Shown piece by piece: positions 16,683 through 23,047 of a DNA stretch of 28,569 nt. The stretch is from positions 1 through 28,569 of the forward strand of contig OMIS01000048.1 of the NCBI GenBank assembly GCA_900299155.1. Direction: 5' to 3'. This DNA comes from a bacterium. GTDB lineage: Bacteria > Patescibacteriota > Microgenomatia > UBA1400 > PJMF01. Every line of letters begins with the position of its first letter. The stretch's first letter is position 1. Under the pieces are notes generated by a model. That model was not told the DNA's origin, searched no databases, and was given only the letters and a program-made list of their open reading frames with translations. The translations under genes were made by a program, and so were the position numbers.

Positions 16683-16688
16683 ATTATA
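16683..16688 (-). promoter_or_regulatory. -10 box of the methyltransferase gene (leaderless)
   Basis: A perfect TATAAT on the minus strand, 7 nt before the ATG. The -35 region is poor. Confidence 0.5.
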
Positions 16689-16720
16689 TCCTGTCTTATT
16701 GCGGAAAACTTGAGCACTCT

Positions 16721-16729
16721 TGGTATACT
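16721..16729 (+). promoter_or_regulatory. Extended -10 promoter of the anchored-protein gene
   Basis: TGGTATACT combines TGn with a near-consensus -10. The start near 16736 gives a leader of about 20 nt to the ATG at 16757. It is divergent from the methyltransferase promoter. Confidence 0.5.
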
Positions 16730-16756
16730 ACACGCTGTACAACGAAGATATCAATC

Positions 16757-18010
16757 ATGAACAAAAAGGAACAAGAACGTAAATTACTTGTGAGAAGCAT
16801 AGCTCTTGTACTTTTTGGATTGCTTACCCTCATAAACTATAAATACGATGGTATTAAGTATGCGTATAAAAATGCACTGAGGCAGCAAAGTGCAGCCTAT
16901 TTTTTGGCATATATCGCCAATAAAGATTTTGAGCATGGTGACTACTTAAATTTTGGAAGGACATTTGTATGGGCCAATTACTGTGCGCTGGTGGATAAAA
17001 CTAGTTGTGAAAAATATTTTGCTGAATACTACGCCCAAACACAGGCACGTTTAGATATTGATTTTAAACAGAGCAAATTTATTGAAAAGAAGTATCAAGT
17101 GGGGATAGACGAGGTGACTGTTTTATACGCAAACCAACCTAAGAGTTGGGAAGAGTGGGGCGTACTACAAGATGGTGCTCTCCTGACTATAACGGAAATA
17201 GGAAACGGAAGAGTACCAGAGATATTGACTAATACAGAAGTCGGTCAAAGACTTTCTGACGGAGCTCAACCAGCATTTTTGTTTCGTGTGGAAGAAAATA
17301 GTACGGCTGATACTGGAACGATTCCGGTAGCTAAAACTGCACTCTATACTGGAGCACATTTTGCCAAAGCCTTACAAGAAGCGGGCACTGCCATTTTAGG
17401 AATTGATGATAATGGGCGACTGCAGATCGTACGAGGTGGGGAGTTGAACGAAGCTGATCTACTGGCTGGCTCAAAACTATACTGGCCTATTAACATGAAG
17501 GGCCGCACCATCGAGGAGGCAACTGACCACTCTAATTTATATTCATACATCGTTAGTAATGAAAATATGCATTGTGTTAAACAACCATCATATAGTTGCA
17601 AATGGATAGCATCCATTGCTCGGACTCAAGCAGGGGAAGTAGTAGAGATTAGATTGCCCAATTCTTTGTTATATGATGAAGTTAGTTGGCCTCTGGTGGT
17701 GGAGTACCTAATGGATAAAGGTATTACTGATTGGATATTCGCTGATCCAATGTATGAAGATTCAATGCTTTCTGCGGTAGATCAGATAGTAAAGCGAGAT
17801 GTATTAGCACAGCCCAAGTATCTTGATCCTGCTTCACCACAAGATACTCCTGAAGTCTCTCCGCTTGAGATGTTACGAACGCAAGGTATAGAAGATGGTT
17901 TGTATGTAGTAGTTTGGGAATCAGAAAGTGCTCCAATGGAACCCATTTTACTCGAAGTAAATACGACAGATTTCCTACGGACATTGGATAGTACTGTGAA
18001 AAGCCCCTAA
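16757..18010 (+). CDS. Membrane-anchored exported protein of unknown function
   Basis: I do not recognise this 417-residue protein. One N-terminal membrane helix (SIALVLFGLLTLINY, about 13-27) after a Lys-rich start gives a signal anchor, so the rest should lie outside the membrane. The outer part is globular and has two Cys near residues 70-80 (ANYCALVDKTSCEKYF) and two near 275-285 (MHCVKQPSYSCKW), which may form disulfides. Segments such as AGTAILGIDDNGRLQIVRGG and VVEYLMDKGITDWIFAD faintly recall phosphodiester glycosidase (NAGPA) domains, but the typical glycine-rich motifs are missing. The ATG at 16757 is chosen because an extended -10 stands 28 nt upstream; the frame stays open further back only inside the opposite gene. 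Confidence 0.65.
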   Translation: MNKKEQERKLLVRSIALVLFGLLTLINYKYDGIKYAYKNALRQQSAAYFLAYIANKDFEHGDYLNFGRTFVWANYCALVDKTSCEKYFAEYYAQTQARLDIDFKQSKFIEKKYQVGIDEVTVLYANQPKSWEEWGVLQDGALLTITEIGNGRVPEILTNTEVGQRLSDGAQPAFLFRVEENSTADTGTIPVAKTALYTGAHFAKALQEAGTAILGIDDNGRLQIVRGGELNEADLLAGSKLYWPINMKGRTIEEATDHSNLYSYIVSNENMHCVKQPSYSCKWIASIARTQAGEVVEIRLPNSLLYDEVSWPLVVEYLMDKGITDWIFADPMYEDSMLSAVDQIVKRDVLAQPKYLDPASPQDTPEVSPLEMLRTQGIEDGLYVVVWESESAPMEPILLEVNTTDFLRTLDSTVKSP

Positions 18011-18039
18011 GTGGGGTGGGTTCTTGAGTGTAAGACACC

Positions 18040-18067
18040 TTTACCTGACAGCCTCCTGTGGTAAAAT
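18040..18067 (+). promoter_or_regulatory. tRNA-Asn promoter
   Basis: TTTACC (18040-18045), 16 bp, TAAAAT (18062-18067) with TGG directly before it, an extended -10 identical to that of rpmJ. The start would be near 18074. The leader contains a CCTCC/GGAGG inverted repeat. Confidence 0.5.
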
Positions 18068-18103
18068 AAGGAGGTTCATCTGCTGAAAGCAGAGAGCAGC
18101 CAT

Positions 18104-18178
18104 TCCTCGATAGCTCAATGGCAGAGCATCTCGCTGTTAACGAGAGGGTTCTAGGTTCGAGTCCTAGTCGGGGAGCCA
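18104..18178 (+). tRNA. tRNA-Asn (anticodon GUU), CCA encoded
   Basis: A full cloverleaf can be drawn. The acceptor TCCTCGA pairs with TCGGGGA (one G-T). The D arm is GCTC/GAGC, the anticodon arm TCTCG-CTGTTAA-CGAGA with GTT at 18136-18138, and the T arm CTAGG-TTCGAGT-CCTAG. Discriminator G and CCA close it at 18178. It is intact despite the element inserted at its 3' end, so the element restores the tRNA on integration. Confidence 0.96.
18164..18178. other. Probable attachment site at the tRNA-Asn 3' end
   Basis: The last 15 bases of the tRNA are also the last four codons and stop of the recombinase gene. This overlap shows that integration took place at or near the tRNA 3' end and marks the element boundary. 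The core length cannot be set because the opposite junction lies outside the window and no second copy is seen inside it. Confidence 0.6.
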
Positions 18179-19606
18179 TTGTTGACCATACGAACAATCT
18201 AGGATTGTGTCAAAAGGTTTAATCGCTTCGTATCGCAATATTTTCCCATCTAATCTGAGGTTCGATAGTACTAAGCTGATAATTTGTCGTTTTTGTTCCA
18301 CTTTCGAACTCTCAAACAATTCTTTCGCTCGCTTTGATAATTCAAGAATGTATTTAGTCGAGATGAAATACTGATCGTCGGCGTTCTGTAGCATGGCTAG
18401 TCGTGCATCAATATCAGCTAAGTTGTTTCTAAACTGTTGATAATATCTGTCATACTCGCTGTCAGTAATACGTCCATCTAATTTATCAACATACGAGCAA
18501 TCAATGCGGTGTTGGTAAGTCGCTCTTTCTTTCATCAAACTAGACTCATGTTCTTCTTTGAACTGGATTTTGCCTTCGTGGATTACTTTTAAATCCTCGG
18601 TGATTTGATCGATCACATCATCAGGGACACGGACATTTTCAAAGAGGCTGGATAGTTGAGCTGTGATCTCTTCTTCTCTCAGCCACGATGCGCCGTGCTT
18701 ACCTCGGTACTGGGTGCAATGGTAGTAAACATGTCCTTTTTGTTCTTCAGCTGTAATTTGACATCCGCAGTCATTGCAAATGATCATACCTCGATACGGA
18801 TATGGCAAACCAGCGTATTTAAACTTCTTTTTTTCGTGGCCAGATTTTACTCTCTGCACTTGATCGAACAGGTTTTTGGAAATAATAGGTGGATATTTAT
18901 GAGGATAGGGTTTTTTCTTCCATTCCATTAGTCCAAAATAGAATGTGGTTTTGAGCACTTTATCCACAAATCCTTTTGACCAATGAATGTCATAGTCTTC
19001 GCTGAGTTTTTCAATGATCGTATTCATTGAGTACGCACCTGTTGAGTACCACTCATATACTTTCTGAACGATTTTTGAAGTGTACTCATCAACAACGATC
19101 TCTGTCTTGTCTTTGGCGATTGGAACTCTTTTATAGCCGTAAGGAGGTCTACTGGGATATATACCACTTCTCAGCATTTGCTCTTGCTTTCTTTTTACGT
19201 TGTCACTGAGTTGCAAAACGTAACTTCTGGCAAACATTACAGCCATATCCCAACGAAGCAGGTCGGAGCTGTTTGAGTTCTGGTGGATGACTAAACTTTC
19301 TCTATAAAAATGTATTTCCAATTTACCTGCTTTGCGAAGGTCGTCCAATTGTACTGATTCCTTAAAACTGCGCTGAAGCCTGTCTACAGTATCTACAACG
19401 AGAACAATAGGTTCCTTTGATTTCTCTATTTCTTCAACTATCTTTTGGAACTTTTCTCTATCGCCTTTTGTTGAGGATTCCTCGATCTCGTATGTCTTCC
19501 AGACCACTAACTGTTTCTGTTTCACATAATCAGACACACGAAGAATCTGAGCCTCGTTGGAGTCCTGTTTTTTATCTGATACTCTTGCGAGAATGATTGC
19601 TTTCAT
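18164..19606 (-). CDS. Large serine recombinase (integrase of the element)
   Basis: A 480-residue site-specific recombinase. The resolvase catalytic domain starts at residue 1, with nucleophile Ser10 in ARVSDKKQ and the conserved DTVDRLQRS. Then come the Recombinase domain (PPYGYKRVP from about 154), a zinc-ribbon (CNDCGCQ and YYHC) and a charged coiled coil, the layout of large serine integrases. Most tRNA-targeting integrases are tyrosine recombinases, so a serine enzyme at a tRNA is less common. The last residues WLPD are encoded by the tRNA complement, so the C-terminus would change on excision. The start overlaps the upstream small-protein stop by 4 nt. Confidence 0.93.
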   Translation of the reverse strand: MKAIILARVSDKKQDSNEAQILRVSDYVKQKQLVVWKTYEIEESSTKGDREKFQKIVEEIEKSKEPIVLVVDTVDRLQRSFKESVQLDDLRKAGKLEIHFYRESLVIHQNSNSSDLLRWDMAVMFARSYVLQLSDNVKRKQEQMLRSGIYPSRPPYGYKRVPIAKDKTEIVVDEYTSKIVQKVYEWYSTGAYSMNTIIEKLSEDYDIHWSKGFVDKVLKTTFYFGLMEWKKKPYPHKYPPIISKNLFDQVQRVKSGHEKKKFKYAGLPYPYRGMIICNDCGCQITAEEQKGHVYYHCTQYRGKHGASWLREEEITAQLSSLFENVRVPDDVIDQITEDLKVIHEGKIQFKEEHESSLMKERATYQHRIDCSYVDKLDGRITDSEYDRYYQQFRNNLADIDARLAMLQNADDQYFISTKYILELSKRAKELFESSKVEQKRQIISLVLSNLRLDGKILRYEAIKPFDTILDCSYGQQWLPD

Positions 19607-19974
19607 ATGTTATTGAGCTGTCTTCTTTTTTGATCAGCGATAGTCAAACCAACTGTAATACCAATACCCCCGCCCAATACTGAGTAGTAAAAAATCAAGT
19701 CCTTCAATCTTTGTCCAAGTGGTTCTACTTCTGTACCAGTTTCGAGACAGCACTCATCACATGACGGCGGATTCTGTGGGTTGTCATGCTGAGCATCCTC
19801 ACACGCTCTAATGCACGCTTCGTTCCAGGTTTTGCATACTTCATGAACTGAATACCTTCCTGACTCAGTTTGCTCAAAGTAGACTACTTGAATCGTAGCG
19901 ATTAACGCACCAACTGCTGCACAAATAGCAATTCCAAACACTAACCATTTGATGTCAGAGAGGGTTGTATTCAT
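19603..19974 (-). CDS. Small two-TM protein with Cys-rich loop
   Basis: I do not recognise this 123-residue protein. Two hydrophobic helices (WLVFGIAICAAVGALIATIQ near the start and YYSVLGGGIGITVGLTIA near the end) flank a loop of about 65 residues with six cysteines (VCKTWNEACIRACEDAQ and PSCDECCLE). The loop is probably outside the cell and held by disulfides. The ATG at 19974 is preferred because it lies one base after the stop of the HTH gene; a TTG start seven codons earlier would overlap that gene. Its place between excisionase and integrase suggests a role in the element's life cycle, such as surface exclusion or signalling, but that is a guess. Confidence 0.65.
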   Translation of the reverse strand: MNTTLSDIKWLVFGIAICAAVGALIATIQVVYFEQTESGRYSVHEVCKTWNEACIRACEDAQHDNPQNPPSCDECCLETGTEVEPLGQRLKDLIFYYSVLGGGIGITVGLTIADQKRRQLNNI

Positions 19975-19975
19975 A

Positions 19976-20137
19976 TCATTGGATGAACTTATCAAGTTCT
20001 TGTTTAGTAATTCGATATTGCTTGCCTACTTTTTTAGCCTTTAATTTTCCTGCACGAATCCAGCGATACACAGTAAGGTAGGTTACCTTCAAACTTTTAG
20101 CAACTTCGTGGATTGTGTAATATTCAGTAGAGATCAT
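19976..20137 (-). CDS. Excisionase-type MerR/HTH_17 DNA-binding protein
   Basis: A 53-residue protein beginning MISTEYYTIHEVAKSLKV and continuing with YLTVYRWIRAGKLKAKKVG, ending in a short wing and EL(D)KFIQ. This is the typical winged helix of the excisionase/HTH_17 family (EVA..L.vs..TVyRWI..GkL.a.kvG..yri...eL..f). Such proteins bend attachment-site DNA and favour excision, or regulate transcription. The ATG overlaps the replication-gene stop by 4 nt (ATGA). The TGA is followed after one base by the next start, so the gene is firmly embedded in the operon. Confidence 0.85.
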   Translation of the reverse strand: MISTEYYTIHEVAKSLKVTYLTVYRWIRAGKLKAKKVGKQYRITKQELDKFIQ

Positions 20138-21306
20138 ATACTTGATTGATATTTATCATTGTTTATCAAATGTTCTTTATAGTCAACAAGGTGAAGAGGA
20201 CTATAAACTTTTATTTTTTCAATAATCTCTGTGAGCGGATCGATACGTTGGGGTAGTTTCAAATTGTTTACTTTTTCGATCAGTCTGTACCAGCCACGAT
20301 CTCGTCCGTGACCAAGCATCTCTCTTAATTCTCTTAAGGAAACCTCTTCCAGAGCCTGCTTTAGTCCATACATTTTCAACAGCTCAGCATTGCTCGTTTG
20401 TGGATTGGCAATTCGAACTTCGGTAATAAATCGTCTCGCACCAGAGTTTTTATAATCAAGAATTGCTGGACGCTTCGACTGGATGTCCTCTAGATAGTGG
20501 TGAATAACGGCGGTTGAGATATCTGAGCGAAAGACGTTCTGGAAAGTTGGTTCAACAGCAAATCCAATTTTCTTAAAAACTTGCCTGATTTTGGCTCGTT
20601 TACCCAAACGAATTTCCACACGCAACACTTCAAAAAACTTACGTTTTGAAAGGTCATCAAACAGTCCAAGCTGTAATTCGTTGTCCTTCTCGACAGCTCT
20701 CTTGTCAGATACCTTAGATGCTTCCAGGTCTCGAATCTTGTCGTAAAAAGCAATCTCAAATGAATTTGCATGGAGTTTGTACAAGTGACCATCGTTGCGA
20801 TAATCTGATTTGTTTACATCCAGTAGCATTGAAGTATTGGCTTCACTTAACTTGTTCAAAAAATAGTGCGGTGTACGTCCGTCGGTTAACGGAACATTCT
20901 TTGAGTAGTGCACGGATGAGATCGGAGCGTTCTTAAGGACATACATAAATACATAAACTCCCATTTCTTTTAACACTTTCAATAGTTTTTCAGCCACAAG
21001 GTCAAAGTCAGAGACTGTGAGTTCATCAAAATTGTTTCCAAACATCAGCTTAGGAAGTGACAACTCGATTTTCAGAGCCAATCCTAGTTTTCCCTTTCCT
21101 AGTATTCGTTTAGTAAGAGTCAATCGAGGTTTGTAATAACCAGAATGCAACTCACTAGATGTAGGGTTTTGCTTACATGTCATATATCCTCTACCACCTA
21201 AATATCCAGACCCCTCAGTAAGTATTCTTGCAGATGGTTCAAAACGATCATGATCCATAATAGTGAACATCCCTTCACTCAGAGTAATGACTACTGTATC
21301 TAGCAT
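20134..21306 (-). CDS. Replication initiator, filamentous-phage gene II (CRI)-like
   Basis: This 390-residue protein resembles the gene II protein of filamentous phages in several places along its length. It starts MLDTVVITL. KIELSLPKLMFGNNFDEL (79-96) matches the family block around VEIKASPAKVLQGHN of fd. ISSVHYSKN follows. FEIAFYDKIRDLE (183-195) aligns with the active-site VAYLKHVEL segment, and FFEVLRVEIRLGKRAKI matches the later LVRFEARIK region. Tyr188 with Lys190 would be the nicking pair that joins to DNA for rolling-circle replication. The comparison is by eye from memory. It implies that the element can replicate as a circle. The gene overlaps spoVG-like by 32 nt and the excisionase gene by 4 nt. 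Confidence 0.65.
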   Translation of the reverse strand: MLDTVVITLSEGMFTIMDHDRFEPSARILTEGSGYLGGRGYMTCKQNPTSSELHSGYYKPRLTLTKRILGKGKLGLALKIELSLPKLMFGNNFDELTVSDFDLVAEKLLKVLKEMGVYVFMYVLKNAPISSVHYSKNVPLTDGRTPHYFLNKLSEANTSMLLDVNKSDYRNDGHLYKLHANSFEIAFYDKIRDLEASKVSDKRAVEKDNELQLGLFDDLSKRKFFEVLRVEIRLGKRAKIRQVFKKIGFAVEPTFQNVFRSDISTAVIHHYLEDIQSKRPAILDYKNSGARRFITEVRIANPQTSNAELLKMYGLKQALEEVSLRELREMLGHGRDRGWYRLIEKVNNLKLPQRIDPLTEIIEKIKVYSPLHLVDYKEHLINNDKYQSSI

Positions 21307-21586
21307 AGTTGTTCGTTACTTCTTCAAACTTTTTGATTACTACTTTTTCGATGAACTGACCGACTTCTTTATCAATCGGGTGGAAAATCTGAATGCTCTT
21401 GCTGCCAATCTTTTTTGAGGGGTAAGTCAGACGGAAACTGCCGTTTGGACGTGAGAAAATACCAATCGAGCTGAAGTACCAACTTTGATCTAAAACAAAA
21501 CTGGCAAACCCAACCAGTCCGTTCACGGGTTTAATCGGGACTACTTGAATCTCAGTTACTTCTGGATTCTTCAAAAGATTTTCCAT
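21275..21586 (-). CDS. SpoVG-family protein
   Basis: A 103-residue protein beginning MENLLKNPEVTEIQVVPIKP. It shares the SpoVG pattern: a beta-strand start, GFASFVLDQSWYFSSIGIF, then FRLTYPSKK and IFHPIDKEVGQFIEKVV, matching the PSK...HPI...I core. SpoVG proteins bind DNA and RNA and act as regulators; homologues are common on phages and plasmids. The ATG at 21586 is taken because it has GTGAG upstream; an ATG-less extension of three codons is possible. It overlaps the 3' end of the small gene upstream by 35 nt. Confidence 0.8.
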   Translation of the reverse strand: MENLLKNPEVTEIQVVPIKPVNGLVGFASFVLDQSWYFSSIGIFSRPNGSFRLTYPSKKIGSKSIQIFHPIDKEVGQFIEKVVIKKFEEVTNNYARYSSHYSE

Positions 21587-21743
21587 ACAACTCACTTTCT
21601 TTTACTTCTTTTTGTTCTTTATCGATTTCAATGAGAATCGAGAAGAGGTCAGTTATCCTTTTCAATTCGATAGCTGGCATTACCAAACCTTGTTGTAAAG
21701 GATTCAGTTGTTTCTCTCGTTGAATGGGTTGACTCTCTTCCAT
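21552..21743 (-). CDS. Small protein of unknown function, first of the replication cluster
   Basis: A 63-residue polar protein (MEESQPIQREKQLNPLQQGL at the start, then a helix ITDLFSILIEIDKEQKEVKE). No family is recognised. The ATG at 21743 is preferred over a GTG at 21764. It overlaps the SpoVG-like gene by 35 nt, which supports its being real and cotranscribed. It could be an antitoxin-like or adaptor peptide, but nothing shows this. Confidence 0.5.
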   Translation of the reverse strand: MEESQPIQREKQLNPLQQGLVMPAIELKRITDLFSILIEIDKEQKEVKESELYGKSFEESRSN

Positions 21744-21833
21744 AAAGCAGAGTTTATGAAACACGAGAGAAATTGTCGTTCTGGTAGGGAAAAATGTGGA
21801 TCTTTAGGTACAAAAAGGCACAGAAAGGAATGG

Positions 21834-22961
21834 CTAGTGAGGAATAATCAGCTTACCGCCACCTTTTACGAGTTTGATCAGTGGCTTTTTCATTTCCTCT
21901 AAATCCTTCTTTGTGATCGGGTTTCTGAACTCAATGGCATCTTTTGACACACTGAAGAAAACCTCTTTTGTGTCTCCTTCAAAGCCAAGATTTTCTACTA
22001 TTTTATGCAATGTCTTAGTCAGCTTATCGCCTATCGCTTTCTCGATTTCTTCTCTAGTGATTCTTCTATTGGGATTGTCATATAAAAACGAAAAGACAAG
22101 ATCGTTCTCACTGTTAAAATCAGGTTTGCTGATTTGTGCGTTGTTCATCAAAACTTGTCGCTGTTTTGTATATATGATTCGATACATCTCTTCATCGTCA
22201 TTTTTTTCCTCAGTTTTTTGTCCATCCAGCTCTGTATGAAGTTTTAAGTCATTTTCCTCGATCTTGTTTGGTTGTGGCTTTCGTTTTTCAAACTCTTGAT
22301 TGATCTTCACAAAAAAATCATTGAACTTAACTATGTTAATCGTGATTGCAATATTGCCATATCCAAAACCAGAAGCATCTTTATAGCTGACTTCTGAGGC
22401 GATACCTTCCTTTTGTAGATACTGAGCAGCTTCTATGCGATGCTGCTGGTAAATTTTTCTCGTTCCAATGTTATCTGTAGGAAAAAGTTCTAAAAACCTG
22501 CCCAAATATGGATATGGAAAAGAAGGGATGAGTAAGGTGGTATTTTTAGTGATTTGCAGCTGTTGGTTGATGTCCGAGCAGATATCAAGAATTTTCAGGA
22601 TGTTGAACCATTCAAGATTTTCAGGTTTTGACTTTTCCCGAATTAAATAGGTTTCATACCACTGATCAAATTTTTCATCAATCTCGACCGTGATTTCTTC
22701 CACAAACTCGTAATCATCTGTATCTGTGGGGTTGATAATTTGTTCAGTAGGAACCGTTTCAAGTGGCTGTAAAGCGTCCAATATCGTGACAGCCTTCTCA
22801 TCATCCTGCAACTTCAACAGCACCTTGCAAACTTCTCGTATACGGACTTTGGTAAAACTTTGATCATTGAATACAACCTTCGTCTTGTGTCCTTTTCTTG
22901 TCAGTTCACGTTCCTCTTTTAGTTTAAGTACTACCTTTTGTAGTTTTTCTTCGTAGGTCAT
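21834..22961 (-). CDS. Unknown cytosolic protein, possible initiator-like winged-helix protein
   Basis: I do not recognise this 375-residue protein. It is soluble and charged. A Lys/Glu-rich region (about 228-257) splits it in two. The C-terminal part (FSFLYDNPNRRITREEIEKA, then a helix-rich block) looks like a winged-helix domain, so DNA binding is possible. The protein begins MTYEEKLQKVVLKLKEEREL and ends KGGGKLIIPH. It is the first gene of the leftward string and divergent from the giant ATPase gene, with 86 bp between the starts. It may regulate or partner the ATPase. Confidence 0.6.
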   Translation of the reverse strand: MTYEEKLQKVVLKLKEERELTRKGHKTKVVFNDQSFTKVRIREVCKVLLKLQDDEKAVTILDALQPLETVPTEQIINPTDTDDYEFVEEITVEIDEKFDQWYETYLIREKSKPENLEWFNILKILDICSDINQQLQITKNTTLLIPSFPYPYLGRFLELFPTDNIGTRKIYQQHRIEAAQYLQKEGIASEVSYKDASGFGYGNIAITINIVKFNDFFVKINQEFEKRKPQPNKIEENDLKLHTELDGQKTEEKNDDEEMYRIIYTKQRQVLMNNAQISKPDFNSENDLVFSFLYDNPNRRITREEIEKAIGDKLTKTLHKIVENLGFEGDTKEVFFSVSKDAIEFRNPITKKDLEEMKKPLIKLVKGGGKLIIPH

Positions 22962-22996
22962 AGGTCATTACTTTTTCAATCATGTATCTCAGGCCT

Positions 22997-23005
22997 ATTT
23001 TATCA
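22997..23005 (-). promoter_or_regulatory. Extended -10 promoter of the leftward element genes
   Basis: TGATAAAAT on the minus strand (TGn plus TAAAAT) would start transcription about 29 nt before the ATG at 22961. The -35 is weak. It lies back to back with the giant ATPase promoter. Confidence 0.4.
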
Positions 23006-23012
23006 TTGGTTA

Positions 23013-23041
23013 TTAACAAATCCTTGGTTTTAGACTAAAAT
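23013..23041 (+). promoter_or_regulatory. Promoter of the giant ATPase gene (leaderless)
   Basis: TTAACA (23013-23018), exactly 17 bp, TAAAAT (23036-23041): both boxes match at 5/6 positions. The predicted start falls on the GTG at 23048, so the mRNA would have no leader. Confidence 0.65.
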
Positions 23042-23047
23042 ACAGAT

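Noticed and set aside
16646..16756. N-terminal extension of the anchored protein by 37 residues
   Set aside because: It would start inside the opposite methyltransferase gene and upstream of the gene's own promoter; the ATG at 16757 fits a signal anchor.
16395..16760. 121-residue plus-strand frame opposite the methyltransferase N-terminus
   Set aside because: The low-complexity Ser/Arg codons keep all frames open; the minus-strand frame has the methyltransferase motifs and promoter.
17724..18197. 157-residue minus-strand frame containing APRLGLEPRTLSLTARC
   Set aside because: It is antisense to the tRNA-Asn gene and to the anchored-protein gene; such peptides are well-known artefacts of translating tRNA complements.
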